Shown one piece after another: positions 30,467 through 38,017 of a DNA stretch of 39,371 nucleotides (positions within the stretch are counted from its first letter, which is position 1; the number at the start of each line of letters is the position of its first letter). A model generated the notes under the pieces. That model was not told where the DNA came from. It was given only the letters and a program-made list of their open reading frames with translations, and did no database searches. The position numbers and the translations under genes are program-made. Source of the stretch: a virus; IMG/VR virus record IMGVR_UViG_3300042288_001356, positions 1 through 39,371 of that record; one strand, written 5' to 3'.

Positions 30467-30954
30467 ACAACCACGTACACCCCGTCTTCGCCCAGATCCT
30501 GAACGAGCACGGCCCGAAGTCCGTCGCGGCTCACACGCTCGCGGCCGCGATCGACAACGCCGAGATCCACGCCGCCAAGCACGACGCCCACTTCGGCCCG
30601 GTGCTCCGCGAGGACGACGGCTCCGCGATCGACGCGGCGCTGCGTGGCCCGGACAAGCCCAAGCTCCGCGCGGAGATTGAGCGGCTTGAACGGCACCATC
30701 GCGGCATCGCAAAGCTCGACCTGCCCGACTCGCAATCCGGCGCGACGCTCCGGCAGATCGCGGCGAGCATCGCCAAGCTCAAGGCCCACCTCGCGGCCGC
30801 GATCGTCGCCGGGGCCCTGGTCTTCGCTGCCGCGTTCCCCGCCGGCTCGCCTTCGACCGACGCGACATTCCCGATCGCTCCGCACGAAGCGAAGCAGGCC
30901 CCTCTCACACCGAGCGTCATGGACGACGCTTGGGGGCTGACGTCCTGGTCCTGA
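30463..30954 (+). CDS. coiled-coil membrane protein, 163 aa
   Basis: The GTG at 30463 overlaps the previous stop, and CAAAGG precedes it. Residues 1-105 are largely helical (ERLERHHRGIAKLD, then LRQIAASIAKLKAHL). One hydrophobic helix follows at about 108-128 (AHLAAAIVAGALVFAAAFPA), then a polar tail. This predicts a cytoplasmic coiled coil anchored by one helix. The stop begins the intergenic hairpin region at 30955. No family is recognised. Confidence 0.7.
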   Translation: MNNHVHPVFAQILNEHGPKSVAAHTLAAAIDNAEIHAAKHDAHFGPVLREDDGSAIDAALRGPDKPKLRAEIERLERHHRGIAKLDLPDSQSGATLRQIAASIAKLKAHLAAAIVAGALVFAAAFPAGSPSTDATFPIAPHEAKQAPLTPSVMDDAWGLTSWS

Positions 30955-30964
30955 TCCCCCTCCA

Positions 30965-30993
30965 GCCGGGGCGCGGCTTGTGCTGCCCCCGGC
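30965..30993 (+). ncRNA. strong intergenic hairpin 1
   Basis: GCCGGGG (30965-30971) pairs with CCCCGGC (30987-30993), and GCGGC (73-77) with GCTGC (82-86), leaving a TTGT loop and one bulged C. There are twelve pairs, including one G-U. It is not followed by a T-run, so it is less likely a terminator than an mRNA stability or processing element. The TGATCCC-YCTCCAGCC leading into it recurs before hairpin 2. Confidence 0.6.
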
Positions 30994-31031
30994 AATTCGG
31001 CGACGGAAGGTAAGAACCGCCCGTCGCCTTT

Positions 31032-31271
31032 ATGAAAGCAACAGCCCCCACAACCGAGCCGACGGCGGATGAACTGCGGTGGATCCGCGAACGCGTGCGG
31101 TGCCAGCAGTCTCGGTACCGCCGGTGGATCCTCGAGACGTTCTGCCCGCGCGGTGGATGCGAGGGCGTGATGGAACCTGCGGAGCCCTACGCGGCCGAGC
31201 CGGATGTCGGGCTGAAGGCGTTCGCAGGCGGGCATCGTTGCACCGATTGCGGTTTCGAAGTTGAGGACTGA
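31032..31271 (+). CDS. small zinc-ribbon-like protein, 79 aa
   Basis: The ATG at 31032 has no obvious ribosome-binding site. After a charged helix (ELRWIRERVRCQQSRYRRWI) come CPRGGC (residues 38-43) and CTDC (70-73), forming a likely two-pair zinc ribbon, with an acidic end (GFEVED). It lies at the head of the recombination gene cluster and is followed by another small gene. It probably binds nucleic acid or a protein partner. Confidence 0.65.
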   Translation: MKATAPTTEPTADELRWIRERVRCQQSRYRRWILETFCPRGGCEGVMEPAEPYAAEPDVGLKAFAGGHRCTDCGFEVED

Positions 31272-31276
31272 AAGGG

Positions 31277-31501
31277 ATGAACATGACGACGATGCGGACG
31301 ATCAATCAGCTCGCAGGAACGAACATCGTGGCAGCGGCGATGCTTGCCAAAGCTCCCACGCCCGCACCATCCCCCGAACTCATCGACCTCGCCGACTACA
31401 TCGGCTGCCTGCGGATAGGCGTCTCGCCGCCGCCCGCGATGCGCGACCGCGTGGCCGTGGTGCTCGCCCGTGTGTCGGCTTGGAAGGCGGCGAACCAGTG
31501 A
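31277..31501 (+). CDS. small hypothetical protein, 74 aa
   Basis: The ATG at 31277 has AAAGGG upstream. The protein has a basic, threonine-rich start (MNMTTMRTINQLAGTN), a proline-rich segment (APTPAPSPEL) and a helical end (RDRVAVVLARVSAWKAANQ). Its stop overlaps the GTG start of the exonuclease gene, so it is co-translated with the recombination enzymes. Role unknown. Confidence 0.65.
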   Translation: MNMTTMRTINQLAGTNIVAAAMLAKAPTPAPSPELIDLADYIGCLRIGVSPPPAMRDRVAVVLARVSAWKAANQ

Positions 31502-32499
31502 CCCAGATCCACGACTACGCCACCCCCGCCGACCGCGACGCCTTCGCCAAGGGCACGCCCGGGATCTACGTGAACGTCCCGTTCTTCGTGTACCTCAAGC
31601 ACCCGGCGATGTCCCGCTCGGCGGTGATGACGGTCCTCAATGAAACGCTCGCGCACTTCAAGCACGAGCGCGACAACCCGGACCACAGCTTCAGCGAGGC
31701 GTTCCTGTGGGGCTCGGCGGTGCACTGCCGACTTCAGGAGCCCGACGAGTTCGCTCGGCGGTATCGGCGGGCACCGGAGAACCTGAAGACGGGGCAGCAG
31801 TTCGGCGCGGCGTCCAAGGCGTTCGCCGAAGCCCTCGAAGAAGCCCGCGCCGACGGCTGCGAGCTGTACCTTGACTCGTGGAACCTGGACGCGATCTGCG
31901 ACGCGATCCGCACGCACCCCGACACGCGGCGGATCCTCGAAGGCCGCCCGCTCATCGAAGCGACGGTCATCTGGACGGACGAGGAGAGCGGCCTGCTGTG
32001 CAAGGCCCGGCCGGACAACCTGAACATCGCGGCGGGCATCTTCTGCGACGTGAAGACCGCCGAATCCGCGAACCCCGCGAAGTTCATGCAGTCCGCGTGC
32101 GAGTACGGGTACTTCGACCAGGTGGCTCACTACGCGAACGGGCTGAAGGCTGTGTTTGGGCGCGAGTTCGACGGCTACCTGATCCCTGTCGAGAAGAAGC
32201 CGTACCACGCCGTCGGGTGCTACGCGGTCACGATGGACGAACCGCGCGAGAACGAAGGCGACGAGCCGACGCTGATGGTCGCCCGCGAGCGCGTGGCCTG
32301 GGCGCTCAAGCAGATCGCCAAGGCCGAGAAGCTGAATCAGTGGCCGGGATATCGCGAGCAGGTCCTGAGCGGGACCGCGCGGTACCGCAACAGCCTGAAG
32401 TGGCGGAAGCAGCGAGAGCCCGGCGCGGGGTTCGACAAGGTGGTAGAGGAACCGAGTTTCATGGGAGGACCTGACGATGGCACAGATTTCAACTTCTGA
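31498..32499 (+). CDS. PD-(D/E)XK exonuclease, RecE/VIII-like, 333 aa
   Basis: The start is GTG 31498. Residues match the RecE-type exodeoxyribonuclease layout (DUF3799-like). H76 sits in WGSAVHC, E154 in LIEATVIW, D173 in KARPDNL, and D184-x-K186 in FCDVKTAES. Q208-x3-Y212 (DQVAHY) is the RecB-family QxxxY box. These form the metal site of the nuclease fold. It would resect double-stranded DNA 5' to 3', giving single strands for the RecT-like partner encoded next (23-base overlap). The pair gives the phage its own homologous recombination. Confidence 0.85.
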   Translation: MTQIHDYATPADRDAFAKGTPGIYVNVPFFVYLKHPAMSRSAVMTVLNETLAHFKHERDNPDHSFSEAFLWGSAVHCRLQEPDEFARRYRRAPENLKTGQQFGAASKAFAEALEEARADGCELYLDSWNLDAICDAIRTHPDTRRILEGRPLIEATVIWTDEESGLLCKARPDNLNIAAGIFCDVKTAESANPAKFMQSACEYGYFDQVAHYANGLKAVFGREFDGYLIPVEKKPYHAVGCYAVTMDEPRENEGDEPTLMVARERVAWALKQIAKAEKLNQWPGYREQVLSGTARYRNSLKWRKQREPGAGFDKVVEEPSFMGGPDDGTDFNF

Positions 32500-33253
32500 G
32501 ATCGACAAAGCGTTCGCGGCCGTAGACGCCCAGCCGCCACAGGAACCGGGCAAGCTCGCAACGGTGGTTGAGCAGCCCAAGCAGCTCTCAAAGACGCCGA
32601 TCCGCATCGAAGCCGGAAAGCTCGTCCCGGCCAACTTCGAGGAGGTCGGCCGGATTGCGACCATGATGGTTCGCGGGAACACCATCCCGCCGTCGTACTG
32701 GGGCAGCAACAGCAAGCCCCGCAACTACGACGAATGTCTCGCCGCCGTCACGATGGCGATCTTCAAGGGGATGCGTCAGAACATGGACCCGTTCGAGGCG
32801 GTCCAGAACCAGTACGTCGTCAACAACGTACCGCGGTTCTGGGGCAAGGCCGTGCCGGGCATCGTCAAGGGCAAGCTCTACCAGCGTGGCGAGCGGGCGA
32901 TCGAGACGCTCACGTACAAGGGCGAGGGCGAGGCCCGCGTCTGCACGATGAAGGTCGTCCACGAAACGGCGGATGGTCGCAAGCTCGGCGAGATCGAACG
33001 CTCGTTCTCGATGGCAAACGCCAAGGCGCAGGGGCTTCTCGGCAAAGACACTTGGAAGCACTCGGCCGACCGGATGCTCATGCACCGCGCCCGCACGTAT
33101 TGCTACGACGACCTCTTCCCGGACCTGATGATGGGCATCGAGGTTGCCGAAGTTGCCGACGACATCGTGACCATCGAACAGCAGGCCGAGCGCAAGTCCC
33201 TCGACCAGCGTCTCGCCGAAACGAAGCAGACGGCGGAAACGCCCCAGACCTGA
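32477..33253 (+). CDS. recT: RecT-like single-strand annealing protein, 258 aa
   Basis: The ATG at 32477 follows GGGAGGACC. The core reads like RecT: Pro-containing VRGNTIPPSYWGSNSK, repeated small/hydrophobic helix segments (ECLAAVTMAIFKGMRQNMDP), VNNVPRFWGKAVPGIVK, and the C-terminal WKHSADRMLMHRARTYCYDD. This is followed by the FPDL-x-GI segment, which resembles the RecT superfamily's core end. It overlaps the exonuclease gene, as RecE/RecT and similar pairs do. It should coat and anneal single-stranded DNA made by the exonuclease. Assigning it to RecT rather than Erf or Sak is by eye. Confidence 0.72.
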   Translation: MAQISTSEIDKAFAAVDAQPPQEPGKLATVVEQPKQLSKTPIRIEAGKLVPANFEEVGRIATMMVRGNTIPPSYWGSNSKPRNYDECLAAVTMAIFKGMRQNMDPFEAVQNQYVVNNVPRFWGKAVPGIVKGKLYQRGERAIETLTYKGEGEARVCTMKVVHETADGRKLGEIERSFSMANAKAQGLLGKDTWKHSADRMLMHRARTYCYDDLFPDLMMGIEVAEVADDIVTIEQQAERKSLDQRLAETKQTAETPQT

Positions 33254-33264
33254 TCCCTCTCCAG

Positions 33265-33296
33265 CCCGTCCGCGACCGCGAAGGCGGCGCGGCGGG
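33265..33296 (+). ncRNA. strong intergenic hairpin 2
   Basis: CCCG-T-CCGCG-A-CCGC pairs with GCGG-CGCGG-CGGG around a GAAG loop, giving 13 pairs interrupted by two bulged bases. It begins eleven bases after the recT stop and is followed by TTT. It is preceded by TGATCCCTCTCCAGCC, almost the same as before hairpin 1. Together with hairpins 1 and 3 it marks a repeated kind of intergenic element. Confidence 0.6.
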
Positions 33297-33379
33297 TTTG
33301 CCCCCTCCCCGGCAACCCCGGGGCCAACGCCCGCCGCGTTCCACGAGTGCGCGGCGTGCATTCGAAAGGAGTCCACCCG

Positions 33380-34321
33380 ATGGCAAAGAAGTCGAAGAAG
33401 TCCGAACCCGCTCCGAAGGGCAAGCCCGCCGCGAAGGAGGCCGCAAAGCCCGAGCCCAAGCCGATCCAACCCGCCCCGAAAGTCGTCTTCAATATCGACT
33501 CTGCCGGTGCGGAAAAGCTCGAGCGTCTCACCTCGTTCATGGGCACGATTTACCTCCGCAAGCAGAAGTACACCACCGATCGCAAGGCGGCATTCGAGAA
33601 CCGTGACGCGACGCAGAAGGAACTCGCCGCTCTTGGCCTTGAGGCGCAGGAGGCACGCACGCCCGAGTACCTCAAGCTCCGCGCGGACCTGGGCGAGACG
33701 CTCGACTCGATTGCCACGCTCGATGCGCTCATCAAGGCGTGCAACAACTCCTACGACAAGCTCGCGGGGGAATGCTCGGAAGGCAAGTTCGCTTTCGCCG
33801 AGCTGACCATCGACGAACTGCTCGAAGATGCGTCGAAGAAGTCCGGCCAAATGACGCTCGCGGACCTCAAGGGCAACGGCACCCTCCCCGGCCCGGGCTC
33901 GTCGTGGAAGAAGATCCACGCCGCACGCCCGGACCTGTTCGGCGGGCGCGAGTGGTCGGCGGTCCACAAGTTCACGGCGAAGCTCGAAGACCTCCGCGCG
34001 GGGGCGATCCCGTGCGACAACCCGCTCGTTCTGGCGAACTACCTCGTCCAGAAGTTCAACGAGCCGGACCTCACGACCAAGGACCGCGAGAGCGTGCTCC
34101 CGGCGGCTCCCGCGTGGTTCCATCAGGCTCTGCGTGCGGTCATGGCCGAAGCCGCCGAAGGCAATCTCGGTTCCCCGGACAGCGAAGAGCACGCGACCGA
34201 CGCCGAGTCGATGCTCAATCGCTTCGAGCGATGCGCGGACGCGGACCCGGATGCGTGGCTTGCGATCGCGGGCGGCGCTGACGGGGCCATGAACAAGCTG
34301 ATCCTCGCGGCGGCCGAATGA
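33380..34321 (+). CDS. hypothetical protein in the recombination cluster, 313 aa
   Basis: The ATG at 33380 has GAAAGGAG upstream, the same kind of junction as in the small-gene region. The N-terminal 45 residues are Lys/Pro-rich and disordered. The rest is helical with coiled-coil character (QKYTTDRKAAFENRDATQKE and beyond), a mixed central zone, and an acidic/alanine C-terminus (GGADGAMNKLILAAAE). It sits between the annealing protein and the RuvC-like resolvase, so a role in recombination or replication is likely, but the family is unknown to me. Confidence 0.72.
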   Translation: MAKKSKKSEPAPKGKPAAKEAAKPEPKPIQPAPKVVFNIDSAGAEKLERLTSFMGTIYLRKQKYTTDRKAAFENRDATQKELAALGLEAQEARTPEYLKLRADLGETLDSIATLDALIKACNNSYDKLAGECSEGKFAFAELTIDELLEDASKKSGQMTLADLKGNGTLPGPGSSWKKIHAARPDLFGGREWSAVHKFTAKLEDLRAGAIPCDNPLVLANYLVQKFNEPDLTTKDRESVLPAAPAWFHQALRAVMAEAAEGNLGSPDSEEHATDAESMLNRFERCADADPDAWLAIAGGADGAMNKLILAAAE

Positions 34322-34347
34322 ATCTCTCCTGTCGGTCGGGTCGTCTT

Positions 34348-34373
34348 CCCCGGCCGGCTCTCCTCTACCGGGG
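34348..34373 (+). ncRNA. intergenic hairpin 3
   Basis: CCCCGG (34348-34353) pairs with CCGGGG (34368-34373) around a 14-nt loop in the 79-to-88-base gap after the gene ending at 34321. It is shorter than hairpins 1 and 2 but sits in the same position relative to a stop codon, in a C/T-rich sequence. No T-run follows. Confidence 0.45.
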
Positions 34374-34409
34374 CTCGTTGCAACACGGCGGGCCCCGGAT
34401 TTGAACACC

Positions 34410-34610
34410 ATGAACACCCTCCACCACGGCGACAAGATGCCCACCTGCCACCGATGCCAGCGCCCCGCCGGATCGCTGCTGAACCGCTACGGCGAGCCCG
34501 ACGCGATCAGCCCGACGACGGCGCTGGGGCCGCTGGAAACGTGCGAGTGCGGGCGCGTGGTGTGCCCCGAGTGCCGGGATGAATGCTGCGACCGGGAGGT
34601 GAAGCCGTGA
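34410..34610 (+). CDS. small cysteine-rich zinc-binding protein, 66 aa
   Basis: The chosen start is the ATG at 34410. A TTG at 34401 in the same frame would add three residues. The protein has C-x2-C (CHRCQRP) and a dense C-terminal cluster CECGRVVCPECRDECC, enough for two zinc sites. It ends in DREVKP, overlapping the resolvase GTG. Small zinc ribbons of this kind next to resolvases may be accessory DNA-binding proteins. Function unknown. Confidence 0.68.
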   Translation: MNTLHHGDKMPTCHRCQRPAGSLLNRYGEPDAISPTTALGPLETCECGRVVCPECRDECCDREVKP

Positions 34611-35125
34611 TCCTCGGCATCGACCCCGGCTCCAACTGCGGCTGGTGCGTCATGGCCGACGACGGCGCGGTCGTCGCGTGCGGGACGTGGGCGCTCAACA
34701 CGCCCCCGAGCCGGTTCCGCGGAACGCTCTTCGTGCGGCTGCAATCGCACCTCGAAACGGCGCTCGCTGGCGCACCGTGCACGCTGATCGTTCACGAGCG
34801 CGTCTTCCAGAACACCAGCGAGGCTCAGGACCGCATCTACGGCGGGATCGTCGGCATGATCGAGACGGTGGCCGCGTCGTGGGAGATCCCGACGGCGGCG
34901 GTGGCGGTGGCGACGGCGAAGAAGCACGCGACCGGCGACGGCCGCGCGGAGAAGCCCGCGATGCTCGCGGCGGCGCGTGCCCGCTGGGGCGACAAGGTAC
35001 AGACGCACGACCAGGCCGACGCCTGCTGGCTGGCGGACGCGGCGCGGCTCGGCTTGCACACGCGGATCGCGGAGGCCAAGGCGGCGAAGAAGAAGCGGGC
35101 GAAGCGGGCCCGGCTCACGAAGTAG
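34607..35125 (+). CDS. RuvC-like Holliday-junction resolvase, 172 aa
   Basis: The start is GTG 34607 with GGGAGGTGA upstream, an excellent site. The RNase H-fold catalytic residues are in order: D6 (ILGIDPGSN), E64 (IVHERVFQ), then D135-x2-D138 in HDQADACWLADA. Length and motifs match the RuvC crossover-junction endonuclease family. It would cut four-way junctions formed by replication and recombination before packaging. The very basic C-terminus (AKAAKKKRAKRARLTK) should help DNA binding. It lies with the exonuclease and annealing protein. Confidence 0.87.
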   Translation: MILGIDPGSNCGWCVMADDGAVVACGTWALNTPPSRFRGTLFVRLQSHLETALAGAPCTLIVHERVFQNTSEAQDRIYGGIVGMIETVAASWEIPTAAVAVATAKKHATGDGRAEKPAMLAAARARWGDKVQTHDQADACWLADAARLGLHTRIAEAKAAKKKRAKRARLTK

Positions 35126-35360
35126 GTCGCAAAGCCCCCGCAACGTCGAGAGGCGCGGCGGGGCGTTGAAAACTGGCGTTTCCTATGTGGAAAACCGCTG
35201 CATTCAAGGCGAGGTAAGCATGATTCTGGTAGACTGCACGCACTTCCCCATGCAACCTAATTCCGCCACAACGGGCCGCCCCTGTTCCGATGCCATGCTT
35301 TCTCGCATGGGGAAGTCTTCGGATGCGGGGGCGGCTCGCGTTGGTGGGAAAAGGATTGCC

Positions 35361-35912
35361 ATGAACCCTCGCAATATCAGCAACCGTGTTCGGTGGGAAG
35401 TCATCAAGCGGGACGGTTTCAAATGCTCGTACTGCGGAGCATCCGGAGTCCAGCTCGTCGTGGATCATGCTCGGAGCGTTGCGGACGGTGGCGGGAACCG
35501 TCTTGTCAATCTCCGCGCGGCCTGCCTGCCCTGCAACATCGGGAAAGGGCGGCAAAGCATCCCTTTCACGCCGGGTCCTCCGAAGCTGCTGAGCATGAAT
35601 CGTCGGGAGTACGTCGGTGCTGTTCGTACGTTCCGTGACGCTTTCTATGGGTGGCGAGAGATCACGCGGTCCAGGGTCGAGGAGTTGAAGTCTGCCGCTT
35701 ATGGGTGCCCGTGCGTCTGCCGCTCGTATGAACTGAACTGCGCCGAGGAAATCATCCAAGGCGAGTACGGTGGGATCAAGCTGCTGGAAACGTGGATCGG
35801 GTTGGCGGCAAAGGCAAGGGTCCCGGAACGTGACTGCTTTGTGTACGTGTGGCAGTGTTTCCGTGAGTACGAGATTCATATGGACGAAACGGGGGCGATT
35901 GATGGCCGGTGA
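35361..35912 (+). CDS. HNH endonuclease-like protein, 183 aa
   Basis: The HNH core lies near the N-terminus. C22-x2-C25 (FKCSYCGAS) and C55-x2-C58 form a zinc pair, and D35-H36 (VVDHARS), N50 and N59-x2-K62 (CNIGKGR) give the His-metal motif. A C-terminal extension of about 110 residues with three clustered cysteines (YGCPCVCRSYELNC) is unusual. The ATG at 35361 has AAGGA five bases away. Another start at 35220, also with GAGG, would give 230 residues. It could be a homing-type nuclease or an accessory packaging nuclease. Confidence 0.8.
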   Translation: MNPRNISNRVRWEVIKRDGFKCSYCGASGVQLVVDHARSVADGGGNRLVNLRAACLPCNIGKGRQSIPFTPGPPKLLSMNRREYVGAVRTFRDAFYGWREITRSRVEELKSAAYGCPCVCRSYELNCAEEIIQGEYGGIKLLETWIGLAAKARVPERDCFVYVWQCFREYEIHMDETGAIDGR

Positions 35913-36738
35913 TTGGACTCCACTTCGAGACAACATCCACGACGACCCGGACGTGTACGCGCTCGCGGCGGCGCTCAAGGTCAAGGACTCGGACCTGATC
36001 GTCGGGAAGCTGACGCGGTTCTGGGCGTGGGCATCGCAGCACACGCAGGACGGTCGGCTGCCCGGTGCGACGTTCGACCTGATCGACCGGGTGAGCCACC
36101 TCAAGGGCTTCGGGCGGGCGATGGTGTCGGTCGGCTGGCTGGTCGAAGTGAGCGGCGGGATGGAGGTTCCGAGGTTTGATCGGTGGATGTCGAGGGGGGC
36201 AAAGGCCCGGCTCGGCGAGACGAAGAGGAAGCAAATGCAGCGCGGATCTGTCCCGGAATCTTCCGGACAGAACCCGGAGTTTGTCCCGAAAATGTCCGGA
36301 CAAAAACGGGACTACAGGACAGGACAGGACAGGACAGAAGAGAACACCACTGCCCCTCCCGTTGTTTCTGCGCCCACTCCGCCGCCGAACCCGACGCCCC
36401 CGAGTGTGAGAGATGCGATCGGATCGGCTGGCCGATTCCTCGCAAACCGGCAGATCGCAACCGGGAACGCCCCCGAGGGGTTCGCGGCGTTCGTCAAGGC
36501 GTACCCGACCGGGCTCGCCCTGGACGACGACGGGATGCTCGCGATCTGGCGGGCGAAGGGGCTGGAGGAGATCCGCGACGAGGTGCTGGCCGGGCTTGCG
36601 CGGTGGAACGCGAGCGAGAAGTTCCAGACGGGGCACGCGCCGGCCGCGACGACGTTCCTGACCCGTGGCGACTGGGCGAAGGCCCCGCCGCCACCGAAAC
36701 CTGTGGCAGCGCCGAGATACGGCGGAGGTGCGTTTTGA
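35902..36738 (+). CDS. replication-initiator-like protein (lambda O type), 278 aa
   Basis: The ATG at 35902 overlaps the HNH gene end. Residues 1-100 form a helical domain (DPDVYALAAALKVKDSDLIV, then FWAWASQHTQDGRL and VSVGWLVEVSGGM) with features of winged-helix initiator N-termini. A low-complexity linker (about 110-165) contains the in-frame repeats described separately. The C-terminal domain (GFAAFVKAYPTGLALDDDGM, then GDWAKAP) resembles DnaD/DnaT-like helicase-loading ends. The order winged-helix, repeat-encoding linker, C-terminal domain parallels lambda O. The call is by architecture, not by a diagnostic motif. Confidence 0.65.
   Translation: MAGDWTPLRDNIHDDPDVYALAAALKVKDSDLIVGKLTRFWAWASQHTQDGRLPGATFDLIDRVSHLKGFGRAMVSVGWLVEVSGGMEVPRFDRWMSRGAKARLGETKRKQMQRGSVPESSGQNPEFVPKMSGQKRDYRTGQDRTEENTTAPPVVSAPTPPPNPTPPSVRDAIGSAGRFLANRQIATGNAPEGFAAFVKAYPTGLALDDDGMLAIWRAKGLEEIRDEVLAGLARWNASEKFQTGHAPAATTFLTRGDWAKAPPPPKPVAAPRYGGGAF
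36249..36336. repeat. GGACA/TGTCC repeat cluster, candidate replication origin
   Basis: Nine copies of GGACA or its complement TGTCC lie within 88 bases: TGTCC at 36249, 36282 and 36293; GGACA at 36265, 36298, 36317, 36322, 36327 and 36332. This includes the palindrome TGTCCGGACA (36293-36302) and four tandem AGGAC units (36316-36335). They occupy the low-complexity linker of the initiator-like gene, as lambda's ori iterons lie within gene O. Confidence 0.62.
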
Positions 36739-37403
36739 ACACGATCGACGACGTACTGAGCGGGCGGGCGAAGTGGTGCGTGGTCACGGGGGATTGCCTG
36801 GACGTTCTCCGCACCATCCCGGCGGGGAGCGTGGATGCGGTGGTGACGGACCCGCCGTATGGGATCAACTACGAGGCGTCTCGATACCCCCATTCTTCGT
36901 TCAAGGGTGTGATTGTTGGCGACGACGCCCCATTCGACCCGTCGCCGATACTTGCCTTGGGACTGCCCTCGATCATGTGGGGCGCGAACAACTATGCAGA
37001 ATCGCTTCCGAGAGGCGGTTGGCTGTGTTGGGACAAACGGGAACACGAAGCCGCAGACAAAATTCTCGGTTCTCCGTTTGAGTTGGCGTGGTGTTCCGTT
37101 CCAACCAAGTTCGCAATGGTGCGGTGCTTGCATTGCGGGGCAGTAAACGCTGATGGTGCGGGACCAAGGCATCATCCGACAATGAAGCCTCAGCGCGTGA
37201 TGAAGTGGTGTCTAAGCGTTCTTGCGATTGACGAGAACGCCATCGTTCTCGATCCCTACGCCGGTTCCGGTTCAACAGGCGTCGCTTGCGTCCAAACGGG
37301 CCGCCGCTTCATCGGCATCGAAATCGACGAGGGGTACGCCACCATCGCCCGCCGCCGCATCGCCGAGGCCGCGAACCACCTGTTCGCAGGGAGCAACGCA
37401 TGA
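36735..37403 (+). CDS. DNA methyltransferase (N6-adenine/N4-cytosine, beta class), 222 aa
   Basis: The start is TTG 36735, six bases after GGAGG. No ATG or GTG in this frame has comparable support. Motif IV is D39-P-P-Y42 (TDPPYGINY), the catalytic site, and motif I is D172-P-Y-A-G-S-G-S (LDPYAGSGSTG), the AdoMet pocket. The order DPPY first is typical of the beta class. A C-x2-C pair (CLHCGA) lies near 130-133. No restriction enzyme is nearby, so it is an orphan methylase that probably protects phage DNA from host restriction or regulates expression. Confidence 0.88.
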   Translation: MNTIDDVLSGRAKWCVVTGDCLDVLRTIPAGSVDAVVTDPPYGINYEASRYPHSSFKGVIVGDDAPFDPSPILALGLPSIMWGANNYAESLPRGGWLCWDKREHEAADKILGSPFELAWCSVPTKFAMVRCLHCGAVNADGAGPRHHPTMKPQRVMKWCLSVLAIDENAIVLDPYAGSGSTGVACVQTGRRFIGIEIDEGYATIARRRIAEAANHLFAGSNA

Positions 37404-38017
37404 CCCCCCTCGAAGCCGACCGCGTGATCGCGGCCATCACCGCCCGCCTCACCCGCCTGACCTGGACGCCCGAAGTCTGGGCCGACTTCCGCGAGGCCAT
37501 GATCCGCGTCAAGATCGACGGCGAGCAGGGCGTGGCCGCCGTGAAGAATCTGCTTCTCGGCATGAAGGTCGCGCCGACGCCCGCCCACTTCCTCGAAGCA
37601 TTCCGGGCTGCTCAGCCGGTCAAGGCCGGGCCGACGACCGCCGCCCCGACCACCGGCGAGCGCGGCGAGTTCTTCGCCCCGGGCGCTCTGCGGATCGTCG
37701 CGGGCTGGCAGTGGGCGTGGCAGTCCCCGGCGTGGCCGATCATCATCGACTCCCTCCCGCTGTTCGAGCGGACGCACGGCTGGGCGGTCCCGTGGGAGGA
37801 GCTGATTGACTCGCTCAAGGCTCAGGGGCTGGTCAGCCGCCTCAGCAACGAGCAGGTGAAGGACCTCGGCCTGTGGCTGTACGACCTCAAACCCAAGGCC
37901 CGGACGCTCGAGCGCGAGGGCGTCGGCAAGTGGGAGCGGGACCAGCAGGCGAAGGCGGCATGGAAGAGCAAGGCACTGGCGGACCTGCGGAAGCGGGCGA
38001 AGGGAGTGAAGGCATGA
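37400..38017 (+). CDS. hypothetical protein after the methyltransferase, 205 aa
   Basis: The ATG at 37400 overlaps the previous stop, with GGGAG upstream. N-terminal helices (EADRVIAAITARLTRLTWTP, then FREAMIRVKIDGEQGVAAVK) are followed by a Thr/Pro linker. A C-terminal half with aromatic residues (AGWQWAWQSPAWPIIIDSLP) comes next, ending basic (ADLRKRAKGVKA). Position after the initiator and methyltransferase would fit a helicase loader, but the sequence does not show an ATPase motif. Unknown. Confidence 0.7.
   Translation: MTPLEADRVIAAITARLTRLTWTPEVWADFREAMIRVKIDGEQGVAAVKNLLLGMKVAPTPAHFLEAFRAAQPVKAGPTTAAPTTGERGEFFAPGALRIVAGWQWAWQSPAWPIIIDSLPLFERTHGWAVPWEELIDSLKAQGLVSRLSNEQVKDLGLWLYDLKPKARTLEREGVGKWERDQQAKAAWKSKALADLRKRAKGVKA

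Noticed and set aside
32588-34444. 618-codon antisense frame opposite recT and its downstream neighbour
   Set aside because: It covers several well-supported rightward genes, has no ribosome-binding site, and its residues reflect the complement of GC-rich codons.
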